Shown here: piece by piece, positions 1 to 9,406 of the stretch
Layout: the number at the start of each line of letters is the position of its first letter
Numbering within the stretch: the stretch's first letter is position 1
NCBI RefSeq assembly: GCF_014174515.1
Contig: NZ_JACJUG010000011.1
Span: 62,001-126,000, forward strand
Origin: Mitsuaria sp. WAJ17
GTDB lineage: Bacteria; Pseudomonadota; Gammaproteobacteria; Burkholderiales; Burkholderiaceae_C
DNA length: 64,000 nt
Reading direction: 5' to 3'
The notes under the pieces: model-generated
What the model was told of the DNA's origin: nothing
Databases searched by the model: none
What the model saw: the letters and a program-made list of their open reading frames with translations, nothing else
Position numbers and translations under genes: made by a program

Positions 1-498
1 CTGCGAGGCCGCGGCACGCGCATTGAGGTGCTCGGCGATGCTGTCGCCCCAGAAGCCGTAAAGATTGCGCCCCCGCTTCGTGGCGAGCGGGGTGCCCATC
101 TCCAGGCGGTAGGGCTGCATGCGGTCCAGCGGCCGCAGCACGCCATAGAGGCCCGAGAGGATCAGCACATGCTCCTGCGCCCAGCGCAGTTGCTTCAGGC
201 TGAGGCTTTTCGCGTCCAGCCCGTCGTAGACGTCACCGTTGAAGGCCAGCACCGCTGGCTTGCTGTTCGCGGGCGTGAAGTGCGGCTCCCAAGCCTGGTA
301 GCGCGCCACGTTGAGGGCGGACAGCGCGTCGGAGAGGTCCATCAGCCGCGCGATGTCGGCAGTCGTCTGCCGGCGCAGCACCTCGATCAGCTCGATGGAC
401 TCGGGGATGAACTGCGGCTCGGTGGCCAGAGCCTCGACGGCCGGCGAGACCGGGCTGTCGTAGTCCAGGGATTTCGCGGGCGAGAGCAGGAACAGCAT
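1..498 (-). CDS. yaaA: Peroxide stress protein YaaA (UPF0246), N-terminal part
   Basis: This is the first 166 codons of a YaaA/DUF328 family protein; the gene runs off the left edge of the window. The translation opens with [13 protein letters not shown], the family signature (E. coli YaaA opens MLILISPAKTLDY), and continues with the family motifs FNGDVYDGL and [12 protein letters not shown]. YaaA in E. coli is about 258 residues, so roughly the last third is missing here. The family protects against hydrogen peroxide by limiting free iron and has a DNA-binding fold. The ATG at 496-498 is the only sensible start. It lies downstream of the TolC-type gene on the same strand, with a hairpin terminator between them, so it is probably transcribed separately. 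Identification is confident; function is by family. Confidence 0.9.
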   Translation of the reverse strand, partial: MLFLLSPAKSLDYDSPVSPAVEALATEPQFIPESIELIEVLRRQTTADIARLMDLSDALSALNVARYQAWEPHFTPANSKPAVLAFNGDVYDGLDAKSLSLKQLRWAQEHVLILSGLYGVLRPLDRMQPYRLEMGTPLATKRGRNLYGFWGDSIAEHLNARAAASQ

Positions 499-569
499 GG
501 ATCGAAGAATGCTCGGACGAAGTCAGGCGGGGTCAGGTGATGCCCCCATTGTGTCGCAGCGCCAATGAC

Positions 570-598
570 AAGGCCCGCTGCACAGAACAGCGGGCCTT
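570..598 (-). terminator. Rho-independent-type terminator after the TolC gene
   Basis: A perfect 11-bp inverted repeat (AAGGCCCGCTG / CAGCGGGCCTT) with a 7-nt loop lies 30 bp past the stop of the minus-strand TolC gene. On the minus strand the stem is followed by TTGTCATT, a modest T tract. It separates that gene from yaaA. Confidence 0.7.
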
Positions 599-627
599 CC
601 GGTGATACCGGGCTGCGCCCCTGCCGA

Positions 628-2004
628 CTACTTGGCCAGCAGCGCGTTGACGGCAGCCAGATCCTCAGGACGCAGCTGGCCCGCGGCCTGGCGCAGCTTG
701 AGGCTGTTCAGCACCACGTCGTAGCGGGCTTTGGCCAGATCGCGCTGGGTTGAGAAGAGCTGGGTCTGGGCGTTCAGCACGTCCAGGTTGACTCGCACGC
801 CCAGCTTGTAGCCCAGTTGGGTGGCTTCCAGGGCCAGCTTGGTGGAGGCCTCGGCGGCCTCGTAGGCCTTGACCTGGGCACGCAGGGACTGCACACCGAA
901 GAAGGCACGCTTGGTGGCCTCCGAAATGCTGCGGCGGGCGAAGTCGAGGTCGTTGCGCGACTTCTCTTCCAGCTTCAGCGTTTCCTTGATGCGGTTGTCG
1001 TTGTAGCCGCCGGTGTACAGCGGGATGTTGAGCTCCAGGCCCACCTTGGCCTGGCGGGTGCTACCGGGGATCTGCACATCGCCGCGGTTGTTCACCACGC
1101 CCAGCGAGCCGTTGGCCTCCACCGTCGGGCCGTTGGCGGCCTTGGCCTTCTCGGTCTCCAGGCGGGCGACTTCCAGGCCCAGCTGAGCCTTGCGGATGAC
1201 GGGGTGCTGCTCGGACTGGCTGACCCAGGTCTCGACCTGGTCAGAGGCCAGGGCCGGCAGGGCCACGGGCTGCGCCAGGGGTTTGGGGTCCACGCCCACG
1301 CGACCGACGATCTGGTCCAGGGTGACTTGCTTGACGCGCAGGTCGTTGTCGGCGGCCAGCTCCTGGGCGGTGGCCAGGTCGTAGCGGGCCTGGGCTTCGC
1401 GGGTGTCGGTGATGGTGGCGGTGCCCACCTCGAAATTGCGCTTGGCCGAGGCCAGTTGCTCGGCCACGGCCTTCTTGTTGCCCTGAGCGGTGGCCAGGGT
1501 GTCGCGTGCGTTCAGCACATCGAAGTAGGCCTGGGCCACGCGGACGATCAGGTCCTGCTCGGCCGATTCCAGATCGGCACGGGCCACGCCCAGGCCGCGC
1601 TGAGCCTGCTCGATGGTCACGCTGTTGCCACGGTTGTAGACCGAGTACTTGGCGCTGAGACCGATCTGCGTGGCCGTGGAGTTCATGGTGGCGGCCGGCA
1701 CAGTCACCGGACCGGCGGCCGACACCGCGCCGTAACTCGGCGTGTGCGTCTGGGTCTTGTAGACGCTGGTGCCGGCGCCGAGCGTGGGTCGCGCCAGGGC
1801 ATCTGCCTGCCCTGCCTTGAACTCGGCCGACTCGGCCTGCGCGCGGGCGGCCAGGTAGCTGGCGTCATAGGCACGGGCTGCGTCGTAGAGCTCCTGCAGG
1901 CTCTGGGCCTGCACCATCGACACCCCACCGAACAACAGGCCCAGGGTGGCGGCCAGGACGCTGGCCCGCGGACGCAAAGAGGAAGAGATTCGATCAGCAG
2001 CCAT
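628..2004 (-). CDS. TolC family outer membrane efflux protein
   Basis: A 458-residue outer-membrane channel of the TolC/OMF family, the exit duct for tripartite efflux or type I secretion. It has a signal peptide (a basic start, a hydrophobic run ATLGLLFGG, then cleavage near VQAQS). Long alpha-helical repeats rich in Ala, Gln and Leu follow, including the typical YDLATAQ and LNARDTLATAQG segments and the C-terminal NAQTQLFSTQRDLAKARYD helix. The start at 2004 is preferred over an in-frame ATG at 2049 because AAGGAAG lies just upstream and the signal peptide then begins correctly. It follows a rhodanese gene by 45 bp and shares a strand with the RND pump further upstream, so it is a likely partner of that pump. 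Confidence 0.93.
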   Translation of the reverse strand: MAADRISSSLRPRASVLAATLGLLFGGVSMVQAQSLQELYDAARAYDASYLAARAQAESAEFKAGQADALARPTLGAGTSVYKTQTHTPSYGAVSAAGPVTVPAATMNSTATQIGLSAKYSVYNRGNSVTIEQAQRGLGVARADLESAEQDLIVRVAQAYFDVLNARDTLATAQGNKKAVAEQLASAKRNFEVGTATITDTREAQARYDLATAQELAADNDLRVKQVTLDQIVGRVGVDPKPLAQPVALPALASDQVETWVSQSEQHPVIRKAQLGLEVARLETEKAKAANGPTVEANGSLGVVNNRGDVQIPGSTRQAKVGLELNIPLYTGGYNDNRIKETLKLEEKSRNDLDFARRSISEATKRAFFGVQSLRAQVKAYEAAEASTKLALEATQLGYKLGVRVNLDVLNAQTQLFSTQRDLAKARYDVVLNSLKLRQAAGQLRPEDLAAVNALLAK

Positions 2005-2049
2005 GAAGCTTCCTTGCAGCAATGGTTTTGATGGTTGTTCGGTTGGCAA

Positions 2050-2391
2050 TCAGTATCGAGGCAACGAGGGGTCCACCTGCAGGGACCAGGCATCGATGCC
2101 GCCGGCGAGGTTATAGACGGAATCAAAGCCTCGGGCCGAAAGAAATGCGACGACCTGCAGACTTCGCACCCCATGATGGCAATAACAGACGATGGCCCGT
2201 GAAGCCTCCAGCTCGCCCAGGCGGGCCGGCACTTCATTCATGGGGATGTGCAACCAGTCCGTCCCCTCCTGGCGCAGGGCCACCTGCGCCACCTCCCAGC
2301 CCTCACGGACATCCAGCAGCAAGGGGCGCCCCTCGGGCGCCACCTCGGCCAGCCAGGCCTGGAATTCGGTCGGGGGCAACTGCCAGGCCAT
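2050..2391 (-). CDS. Rhodanese-like domain protein
   Basis: A 113-residue single-domain rhodanese. The active-site loop reads CYCHHGVRS, with the catalytic cysteine in the CxxGxR position, and the domain opens with the typical LLLDVREGWEVA. The C-terminal NLAGGIDAWS also matches the family. Single-domain rhodaneses of this kind move sulfane sulfur or bind small thiols; the natural substrate cannot be read from sequence. The gene sits 5 bp after the isoaspartate methyltransferase and 45 bp before the TolC gene, so the three are probably co-transcribed. Confidence 0.92.
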   Translation of the reverse strand: MAWQLPPTEFQAWLAEVAPEGRPLLLDVREGWEVAQVALRQEGTDWLHIPMNEVPARLGELEASRAIVCYCHHGVRSLQVVAFLSARGFDSVYNLAGGIDAWSLQVDPSLPRY

Positions 2392-2396
2392 GCCGC

Positions 2397-3050
2397 TCAG
2401 AAGGAGAACGCCGGGCGCGACTCGAAGCCCGGCAGGCGCTGGGCCACGGTGTCAAAGAGCTCGGTGGTCTGGAATTCCTTCTCGCCGACGCGACGCACCT
2501 GCACGGCACGCATCATGGGCTCGTCACCAACAATGCCCAGCAGGCGTCCGCCCACCTTGAGCTGGTCCAGCAGGGCCTGCGGCAGCTCGGCCACGGAGCC
2601 AGACAGCACGATGACGTCAAAGGGGGCCTCGCCCGGCGCGCCCTGGCGCCCGTCGGCCTCGCGCACCTGAACATTGGACAGGCCGGCACGCCGCAGCTTC
2701 TCTGCGGCGGAGCGGGCCAGGCCGGCGTCGGCCTCCAGGCTCACCACGGACTGGGCCTTGTGCCCCATCATCGCGGTGAGGTAGCCAATGCCGGTGCCGA
2801 TCTCCAGCACCTTGTCGCTGCGCTGCAGCTGCATCTCCTGCAGCAGGCGGGCCTCGACGCGGGGCGCCAGGGCACGGCGGCTGCCGCCCAGGGGCAGCTC
2901 GGTGTCGGTGAAGGCCAGAGCGCGCAGCTCGGCCGGCACGAAGTCCTCGCGCCGGACGCTGCTCAGCAGGGCCAGGACGCTCCCGTCCAGCACATCCCAG
3001 GGGCGGATCTGCTGTTCGATCATGTTGAAGCGGGCTTGTTCGAAATTCAT
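2397..3050 (-). CDS. pcm: Protein-L-isoaspartate O-methyltransferase family
   Basis: A 217-residue SAM-dependent methyltransferase of the PCMT family, which repairs isoaspartyl residues in aged proteins. The sequence begins MNFEQARFNMIEQQIRPW, the usual start of the betaproteobacterial form. The SAM-binding motif I is VLEIGTGIGYLTAMM, with ALAPRVEARLLQ before it and VIVLSGSVAELP as motif III. I chose the ATG at 3050; a longer frame to 3194 would add a proline/arginine-rich extension that overlaps the end of the RND gene and lacks family similarity. Note that motif III has SGSV where classical Pcm has TAA, which is common in this shorter branch and leaves strict substrate specificity open. Confidence 0.88.
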   Translation of the reverse strand: MNFEQARFNMIEQQIRPWDVLDGSVLALLSSVRREDFVPAELRALAFTDTELPLGGSRRALAPRVEARLLQEMQLQRSDKVLEIGTGIGYLTAMMGHKAQSVVSLEADAGLARSAAEKLRRAGLSNVQVREADGRQGAPGEAPFDVIVLSGSVAELPQALLDQLKVGGRLLGIVGDEPMMRAVQVRRVGEKEFQTTELFDTVAQRLPGFESRPAFSF

Positions 3051-3111
3051 GGCAATGCTCGGCGTTTCATCAGGAAGGGGCGCCGGGGGCGTCCGGCGCA
3101 ACCCGGGCATT

Positions 3112-6100
3112 CTATTTCCCGGACGAGGGGGCGGCCTGCGGCGCTGAGGCCGCGGAGCCACGCCAGCGCCGCCGCGCCCATTGCGCCAGGTCATCCAGCA
3201 GGCAATAGACCACCGGCACCACCACCAAGGTCAGCAGCGAGGAGGTGATCACCCCCCCGATCACCGCCTGCCCCATGGGCGCGCGCTGTTCCGAGCCTTC
3301 GGACATGGCGAAGGCCAGCGGCACCATGCCGAAGACCATGGCCAGGGTGGTCATCAGGATGGGCCGCAGCCGCACGCGGGCAGCATGCAGCAGGGCCTGC
3401 TCGCGCGTCATGGGCTCGGCGTCCACGCCGTGCGCATGCACGCCCTCGCGCGAGCGGATGGCGAAGTCGATCAGCAGGATGGCGTTCTTGGTCACCAGGC
3501 CCATGAGCATCACGATGCCGATCACAGAGAACATGTTCAGCGTGGAGTTGAAGCTGATCAAGGCCACGGCCACGCCGATCAGCGTGAGCGGCAGCGAGGT
3601 CATCAGCGCCAGGGGCTGCAGGAAGCTCTTGAACTGGCTGGCCAAGATCATGTAGATGAACACGATGGCCAGGGCCAGGGCGCCCACGGCGTACTGGAAG
3701 GACTCGGTCATGTTCTTGGTCGAGCCACCAAAGCTGTAGCGGTAGCCTGGCGGCATGGGCGTGGCCTGCAGGATCTTCTGGATGTCGGCCGATATCTCGC
3801 CGGGGCTGCGGCCCAGGGCGTTGGCATCGATGTTGATCTCGCGGTTCATGTCGCGGCGGTTGATCTGGTTGGCGCCGAAGGACTCACTCAGATGCGCGAC
3901 CTGGCCCAGGCGCACCACGCGGCTGCTGCCGTCCGCGGCGGAGGCGATGTTCAGCGGCATGCCGGCCAACTGCGCCATGTTGTCGCGCAGGGCCAGGGGC
4001 AGGCGCACGACGACGTCGTAGTTCTCGCCGTCCGGCGCGCGCCAGTTGCCCACCGTGGTGCCCGCCAGCAGGGTGCGCAGGCTGGTCGCCACGGCATTGA
4101 CGTTGAGCCCAGCGTCGGCCAGGGCCTCGCGCTTGAGTTCCACCGAGGCGGTGGGCTTGTTGGCCTTGAGCGTGCTGTCCAGGTCCACCAGGCCGGGGAT
4201 CTTGCGCATCTGGGCCATCACGCCGCTGGCGATGCGCTCCAGTTCCTTGAGGTCCGGCCCCTGCAGCGAGAACTGCAGGCTCTTGCTGCCGCCGAGGTCC
4301 GTCTGGCCGATGTTGGTGACGGTGATGCCGGGAATCTGGTCCAGCTTCTGGCGCAGCGGCGTGGCCATCTCCACCACGCTGCGCTGGCGGTCCTTGCGAT
4401 CGACCAGCCGCACGTAGATGGCGCCGTAGTTCTTGCCTGCGGCGAAGCCGCTGTTGATGGTAGTGACGGTGTACTGCACCTCGGGCAGGCTGCGCAGGGC
4501 CTCATCAACCTGGCGTGCGCGGGCCTCGGTCAGCTCCAGCGAGGAGCCCACGGGCGTGTAGAAATTGACCTGGGTCTCGGAGAGGTCGGCCTTGGGCACG
4601 AACTCCTTGCCCATCACGCCGAACAGCGTGCAGCCGCCCAGGAAGCAGGCCAGGGCCAGGGCCAGGGTCTTGCCCTTGTGCTGCAGGGCCCAGGAGAGGA
4701 TGGTCTGGTAGCCGTCGGACAGCCAGTCGGTAAAGCGGTCGAAGGCGCCTGTGACGCGACCCAGGGTCCTGTCGTAGAGCGTCCTGGGCTCGCCCTGCCC
4801 TGCTGCGTGGCCGTGGATGGCCGGGTCGTGCCAGACGCTGGACAGCATGGGGTCCAGCGTGAAGCTGACGAACATGGAGATCAGCACCGCCGCGACGATG
4901 GTGATGCCGAACTCATGGAAGAACTTGCCCACGATGCCGCCCATGAAGCCAATGGGCAGGAACACGGCCACAATGGAGAAGGTGGTGGCCAGCACCGCCA
5001 GGCCGATCTCGGCCGTGCCGTCCAGGGCGGCCTGGCGCGGGTTCACGCCCATGGCGACGTGGCGCACGATGTTCTCGCGCACCACGATGGCATCGTCGAT
5101 CAGCAGACCCACGCAGAGGCTCAGCGCCATCATGGTGATGGTGTTGATCGTGAAGCCGAAGGCATACATGAACAGGAAGGTGCCGATCAACGCGATCGGC
5201 AGGGTCAGGCCAGTGATGACCGTCGAGCGCCAGGAGTTCAGGAACAAGAAGACGATCAGCACCGTCAGCGCCGCGCCCTCGATCAGGGTGCGCTTGACGT
5301 TGGCCACGGAGACGCGGATGCCGCGGGAGTTGTCACGGTTGACCTCCAGGCGCACGCCGGGCGGCGTGAGCTTGCGGGCCTCCTTGAGCGCTTCCATGAG
5401 GCCATCGACCACGGCGATGGTGTTCTCGCCCTGGCTCTTCTGCACCGAGAGCAGCACCGTGCGCTGGCCGTTGTAGAGGGCCAGGCTGTCCTGTTCCTGC
5501 GGGCCATCGACCACGCGGGCCACCTGGGCCAGCCTGACCGGTGAGCCGTTCCTGCGGGCCACGACGATGGATTCGAAATCCCCCGGCCGCTTCATGCGGG
5601 CATTGACCTGTACAACGCGCTCCTGCTCGGCCGAGCGCAGCGCGCCCATGGGCAGCTCCTGGTTCTCGCTCTTCACGGCGGCCAGCACCTGGTCCACCCC
5701 CACGCCCAGGGATTCCATGGCCGCGGGCTGGAGCTCCACGCGCACCTGGCGCTGCAGGCCGCCTACCACGGCCACCGAGCCCACCCCGCGCACGTTCTCC
5801 AGCTTCTTCTGCAGCACCTGGGTGGCCCAGGTGGTCAGCGCCTGTGGGCTCTGGCGGTCACCCTCGGACAGCAGGGCCACGTTGAAGATGGGGACGGACT
5901 GCGGGTCGAAGCGCGAGATGCGCGGCTCCTTGACCTCCTCGCGCAGGCTGGGGCGGATCAGGGCGACCTTCTCCCGCACGTCATCGGCGGCCTTGCGGCC
6001 GTCGATGTCCAGGTTGAACTCCACGATGACCACTGAGGTTCCCTCGTAGGAGCGCGAGTACAGCGAGTTGATGCCCGCCACCGTGTTGACGGCCTCCTCC

Positions 6101-6300
6101 ACCTTCTTCGTGACCTCGGCCTCGACGATCTCGGGCGAGGCGCCCGGATAGTCCATGCTGATCACCACGGTGGGGAAATCGACGTTGGGGAACTGGTCGA
6201 CCGAGAGGCGCTGGTAGCTGAACAGGCCCAGCACGACAAAGGCCAGCATGACCATGGTGGCCATGACCGGGTTGTGGATGGAGACGCGGGTGAACCACAT
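3112..6300 (-). CDS. RND efflux pump inner-membrane permease (HAE1/AcrB-like)
   Basis: A 1062-residue resistance-nodulation-division transporter of usual length with the duplicated layout: an N-terminal membrane helix (residues about 10-30), a large periplasmic loop, six helices, then a second half repeating this. The fourth helix carries the paired aspartates of the proton relay (CVGLLIDDAIVVREN), typical of drug rather than metal pumps. The start reads MWFTRVSIHNPVMATMV. It follows the periplasmic adaptor by 15 bp and would work with that adaptor and a TolC-type channel to expel hydrophobic or amphipathic compounds. Substrates are unknown. Regulation is probably by the TetR protein at the head of the cluster. 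Confidence 0.95.
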   Translation of the reverse strand: MWFTRVSIHNPVMATMVMLAFVVLGLFSYQRLSVDQFPNVDFPTVVISMDYPGASPEIVEAEVTKKVEEAVNTVAGINSLYSRSYEGTSVVIVEFNLDIDGRKAADDVREKVALIRPSLREEVKEPRISRFDPQSVPIFNVALLSEGDRQSPQALTTWATQVLQKKLENVRGVGSVAVVGGLQRQVRVELQPAAMESLGVGVDQVLAAVKSENQELPMGALRSAEQERVVQVNARMKRPGDFESIVVARRNGSPVRLAQVARVVDGPQEQDSLALYNGQRTVLLSVQKSQGENTIAVVDGLMEALKEARKLTPPGVRLEVNRDNSRGIRVSVANVKRTLIEGAALTVLIVFLFLNSWRSTVITGLTLPIALIGTFLFMYAFGFTINTITMMALSLCVGLLIDDAIVVRENIVRHVAMGVNPRQAALDGTAEIGLAVLATTFSIVAVFLPIGFMGGIVGKFFHEFGITIVAAVLISMFVSFTLDPMLSSVWHDPAIHGHAAGQGEPRTLYDRTLGRVTGAFDRFTDWLSDGYQTILSWALQHKGKTLALALACFLGGCTLFGVMGKEFVPKADLSETQVNFYTPVGSSLELTEARARQVDEALRSLPEVQYTVTTINSGFAAGKNYGAIYVRLVDRKDRQRSVVEMATPLRQKLDQIPGITVTNIGQTDLGGSKSLQFSLQGPDLKELERIASGVMAQMRKIPGLVDLDSTLKANKPTASVELKREALADAGLNVNAVATSLRTLLAGTTVGNWRAPDGENYDVVVRLPLALRDNMAQLAGMPLNIASAADGSSRVVRLGQVAHLSESFGANQINRRDMNREINIDANALGRSPGEISADIQKILQATPMPPGYRYSFGGSTKNMTESFQYAVGALALAIVFIYMILASQFKSFLQPLALMTSLPLTLIGVAVALISFNSTLNMFSVIGIVMLMGLVTKNAILLIDFAIRSREGVHAHGVDAEPMTREQALLHAARVRLRPILMTTLAMVFGMVPLAFAMSEGSEQRAPMGQAVIGGVITSSLLTLVVVPVVYCLLDDLAQWARRRWRGSAASAPQAAPSSGK

Positions 6301-6315
6301 GGGGCGCTCCCGGGC

Positions 6316-7551
6316 TCAGTGCGAGGCTGCCGACGCAGAGGCCGAGGCGGATGCCAAGGCGGGGGCCGCACCCGGCAGCACCAGGCGCGTGCCCGCCACC
6401 ACCGTGCCCGCCGCGCCGGAGAGCAGGCGCTCACCGGCCTGCACGCCCGACTTCAACTCCACCGCAGCCTGCAGCCGCCCCTCGCGCAAGACCTGACCCT
6501 GTACGCCCAGGACCACGGTCTGCCACTGGGCCTCCGCGCCCTCCTTGCCTTGCGCGATCCTGATCACATAAGGCTCGCTGCGGTCCACCCGCACGGCGCT
6601 GAGCGGCACGCTGAGCGTCTCGCGCTCGTCCATCAGCACGCTGCCGCGGGCGAACAGGCCGGCGCGCAGGCCCGGCTGCGCGCTGGGCAGGCGCAGGTAG
6701 GCCAGCACCGCGCGCGAGCCACTCTGCGCTGCCGGGTTGATGCGCTGCACCTGCGCCGTCACCGGCTCGGCCAGGCCGTCCACCGTCAGCTGCGCGGTCT
6801 GGCCCACGGCCAGACCGGCGGCCTTCTCGGCGGGGATCGCGGCTTCCAGCTCCAGCTGGCGCAGATCGACGATCTCCAGAATGCGACCGTCCAAGGCCAC
6901 ACGCTCGCCCGGCTGGGCCAGGCGCTGAGACACCTGCCCGTTGATGGGGGCGATGAGCCGGGTATCGGCCAGGGCCTTGCGTGCCAGATCCACTGCGGCG
7001 GCAGCGGCCTGCCAGTTGGCTGCAGCCGAGGCCTCGGTGGATACGGCGCTCTCCAGGGCCGTCGAAGAGACAAAGCCCTGGCTCACCAGGCCGCGGCTGT
7101 TCTCCAGGTTGCGGCGAGCGATGTCCAGCTGTGCCCGGGCGGCGGCGGCCGTCTGCTCGGCCTGGCGCAAGCGCATCTCGTATTCGGTCGGGTCCAGTTG
7201 GCCCAGCGCCTGGCCGGCCTTGACGGCATCGCCCTCGCGCACAAGCAGGGACTTGAGTTCAGCGGCCACCTTGGCCTTCACCACGGCGGAGTCCACCGCC
7301 CGCAGGCCACCGGAGACATCGACCGAACGCGACAGCCGGCCGGACTGCACCTGCAGCAGGTCGGCCTCGGCCAGCCTGAGCTGGGGCGTGGCGCTCGGGG
7401 CCACCGGCACCGCCGCCTGACGGGCCGCACGCGCACGATAGATGCCCGCGACGATCAGCACGGCCAGCAGCACCAGCAGCCACACCGACCAATGCAGGCG
7501 CCCCTGCTGGAAGCGCTGCGGGCGAGAACAGTTCAGGCGAGACTGGGGCAT
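6316..7551 (-). CDS. RND efflux periplasmic adaptor (membrane fusion protein)
   Basis: A 411-residue membrane fusion protein. A single N-terminal membrane segment (SVWLLVLLAVLIVAGIYRA, about residues 25-45) anchors it. The lipoyl halves (residues about 85-115 and 205-235, with VREGDAVKAGQALGQLDPTEYE and LIAPINGQVSQRLAQPGERV) flank an alpha-helical hairpin of about 80 residues. The beta-barrel and membrane-proximal domains follow. It bridges the RND pump downstream and an outer-membrane channel. It contains one copy of the 13-bp word described at 6487. The gap to the upstream tetR gene is about 60 bp. Confidence 0.94.
   Translation of the reverse strand: MPQSRLNCSRPQRFQQGRLHWSVWLLVLLAVLIVAGIYRARAARQAAVPVAPSATPQLRLAEADLLQVQSGRLSRSVDVSGGLRAVDSAVVKAKVAAELKSLLVREGDAVKAGQALGQLDPTEYEMRLRQAEQTAAAARAQLDIARRNLENSRGLVSQGFVSSTALESAVSTEASAAANWQAAAAAVDLARKALADTRLIAPINGQVSQRLAQPGERVALDGRILEIVDLRQLELEAAIPAEKAAGLAVGQTAQLTVDGLAEPVTAQVQRINPAAQSGSRAVLAYLRLPSAQPGLRAGLFARGSVLMDERETLSVPLSAVRVDRSEPYVIRIAQGKEGAEAQWQTVVLGVQGQVLREGRLQAAVELKSGVQAGERLLSGAAGTVVAGTRLVLPGAAPALASASASASAASH
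6487..6499 (-). repeat. Copy 1 of the GGGTCAGGTCTTG 13-bp word
   Basis: Exact match, inside the adaptor gene. Read in frame on the coding strand it encodes Gly-Gln-Val-Leu with a TTG leucine codon, which is infrequent in this genome. See the finding on the repeated word. Confidence 0.55.
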
Positions 7552-7614
7552 GGCACTGGGGGATGTAGGGTGGATGGGAAGGGTGGCCAGGTCGGGCGAT
7601 GTCAGACTGGCGTC

Positions 7615-8328
7615 TCAGCCCGGGCCGGGCCGCGGGCACAGCCCGTGCAGCAGCAGGTCGATCTCCAGCGCGAGCACGTCGGCCGGGTTCTCGCAGGGCA
7701 GGTGCAGGGCGCAGGCGCCGAAGGAATGCTGGAAGAGCACCAGGTGCAGCATGGGCCCGATCAGGACCTGCACCGTCATCTGGGGCGAGACCGGGCGGAA
7801 CTCGCCACTGTCGATGCCGCGCTGGATCACCTGGGCCAGCAGGGCCTGGGTGGGCGCGATCACCTCCTCATGGAAGAAACTGGCCAGCTCGGGGAAGTTG
7901 CGGGCCTCGGCCATCATGATCTTGGTGATGCCTCCGGCCGGACTCAGGCCCACCTCGGCCCACCACATGTGCATCACACGGTGCAGCAGTTGCGGCGTCG
8001 GGCCCTCGAACTGCGCGATCATCACGCTGGCCTCGGCGATGCGGGAGGACAGGCTCTCGCGCACCATGGCCTTGAACAGCTCTTCCTTGGAGGGGTAGTA
8101 GAGGTACAGCGTGCCCTTGGACACGCCGGCCCGCTGCGCGACCTCCTCGGAACGGGTGGCGGCAAAGCCCTTCTCCACGAAAAGCTCCAGGGCCGCGGCC
8201 AGCAGCTCTTGCGGGCGCGCCTCCTTGCGCCGCTGCCGGGGAGCGGGCGCTTTGCGGGCCGGCGCCTCCTGCGCGGAGGGCACGGCAGGCGCTGCGACTA
8301 CTAAAGGGGCGTTCTTGCGTGGGCTCAT
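7615..8328 (-). CDS. TetR/AcrR family transcriptional regulator
   Basis: A 237-residue TetR-type repressor. After a proline/alanine-rich basic N-terminus (residues 1-38) comes the helix-turn-helix: LLAAALELFVEKGFAATRSEEVAQRAGVSKGTLYLYYPSKEELF in pieces, residues about 40-85. The C-terminal ligand domain resembles regulators of multidrug pumps. The gene heads the adaptor-permease pair on the same strand, and a perfect palindrome lies 10 bp upstream of its start, so it probably represses itself and the pump until a ligand binds. Ligand unknown. Confidence 0.92.
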   Translation of the reverse strand: MSPRKNAPLVVAAPAVPSAQEAPARKAPAPRQRRKEARPQELLAAALELFVEKGFAATRSEEVAQRAGVSKGTLYLYYPSKEELFKAMVRESLSSRIAEASVMIAQFEGPTPQLLHRVMHMWWAEVGLSPAGGITKIMMAEARNFPELASFFHEEVIAPTQALLAQVIQRGIDSGEFRPVSPQMTVQVLIGPMLHLVLFQHSFGACALHLPCENPADVLALEIDLLLHGLCPRPGPG

Positions 8329-8337
8329 GGTGTACTG

Positions 8338-8351
8338 ACTGACCGGTCAGT
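8338..8351. promoter_or_regulatory. Putative TetR operator
   Basis: The perfect 14-bp palindrome ACTGACCGGTCAGT lies 10 bp upstream of the tetR start codon, in the gap between divergent tetR and uppP. It is flanked by further TACTGA/CAGTACTG half-sites. TGACCGGTCA-type palindromes are common for this repressor family. Binding is inferred from position and symmetry. Confidence 0.7.
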
Positions 8352-8501
8352 ACTGTATGCACTGCCCCGCCAGGGGTCAAGGCGGCGGAAGCCGGGCTTT
8401 ACCTGGCATTTACAGGAGTTGCGCGCCTTGACCGGGGACTGCAAGGCGCAGCGCTTATCATCCGCCGCTTCAATTTCCAGCCCGAACCGACGGAGCCCTT
8501 C

Positions 8502-9326
8502 TTGGATCTTCTCCTGCTCATCAAGGCCGCGATCATGGGGATCGTGGAAGGCCTGACCGAATTCCTGCCCATCTCCTCCACGGGCCACCTGATCCTCACC
8601 GGATCCCTGCTGGGCATGACGGACGACAAGAGCAAGGTCTTCGACGTGGCCATCCAGACCGGCGCCATCTTCGCCGTCATCCTGGTCTACTGGCAGCGCC
8701 TGCGCGACACCGCCGCCGGCCTGGGCCACGACGCTCGGGCCCGGCGCTTCGTGCTCAATGTCGCCATCGGTTTTCTGCCGGCGGTGGTGCTGGGCCTGCT
8801 CTTTGGCAAGGCCATCAAGGCGCACCTTTTCACGCCGGTGATCGTGGCTTCCAGCTTCATCGCGGGCGGCTTCGTCATCCTGTGGGCCGAGCGCCGCCCG
8901 GCCAGCGCCGTGCGCGTGCAGGACGTCGATGCCATGAGCCCCCTGGACGCCCTGAAGGTGGGCCTGGTCCAGTGCCTGGCCATGATCCCGGGCACCAGCC
9001 GTTCCGGCGCCACCATCATTGGCGGCATGCTGCTGGGCCTGTCGCGCCAGGCGGCCACGGACTTCAGCTTCTTCCTGGCCATCCCCACCCTGATCGGCGC
9101 CGGGCTCTACAGCCTCTACAAGGAGCGGGCCCTGCTGTCCATGGCGGACCTGCCGCTGTTCGCCGTGGGCCTCGTCTTCTCCTTCCTCTCGGCCTGGATC
9201 TGCGTGCGCTGGCTGCTGCGCTACATCGCCAGCCACAGCTTCGTGCCCTTCGCCTGGTACCGCATCGCCTTCGGCATCGTGGTGCTGGCCACGGCCTGGA
9301 CGGGCGTGGTGAAGTGGGCGGACTGA
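8502..9326 (+). CDS. uppP: Undecaprenyl-diphosphatase UppP (BacA)
   Basis: A 274-residue integral membrane phosphatase that removes a phosphate from undecaprenyl pyrophosphate, recycling the lipid carrier for peptidoglycan, LPS and capsule synthesis; overproduction gives bacitracin resistance. Both family motifs are present: [14 protein letters not shown] near the N-terminus (residues about 16-30) and [10 protein letters not shown] (residues about 163-172), plus about eight hydrophobic segments. The start codon is TTG, with GGAG six bases upstream, and the protein then begins at the usual position. It is divergent from tetR. Confidence 0.96.
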   Translation: MDLLLLIKAAIMGIVEGLTEFLPISSTGHLILTGSLLGMTDDKSKVFDVAIQTGAIFAVILVYWQRLRDTAAGLGHDARARRFVLNVAIGFLPAVVLGLLFGKAIKAHLFTPVIVASSFIAGGFVILWAERRPASAVRVQDVDAMSPLDALKVGLVQCLAMIPGTSRSGATIIGGMLLGLSRQAATDFSFFLAIPTLIGAGLYSLYKERALLSMADLPLFAVGLVFSFLSAWICVRWLLRYIASHSFVPFAWYRIAFGIVVLATAWTGVVKWAD

Positions 9327-9406
9327 CGCGGTCACTGAAGCCCGCCCCGCCCTGCCTTCGGCCCTGCGCCCTGCAGGGCCGGGCGACTCGGCCATAATTT
9401 CGCCCC

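Noticed and set aside
3181-5544. A 787-codon plus-strand frame opposite the RND permease.
   Set aside because: His/Gln/Gly-rich mirror of a real gene with no recognisable domain.
8325-9395. A 356-codon minus-strand frame opposite uppP.
   Set aside because: Mirror of uppP's helices; UppP motifs are complete on the plus strand.
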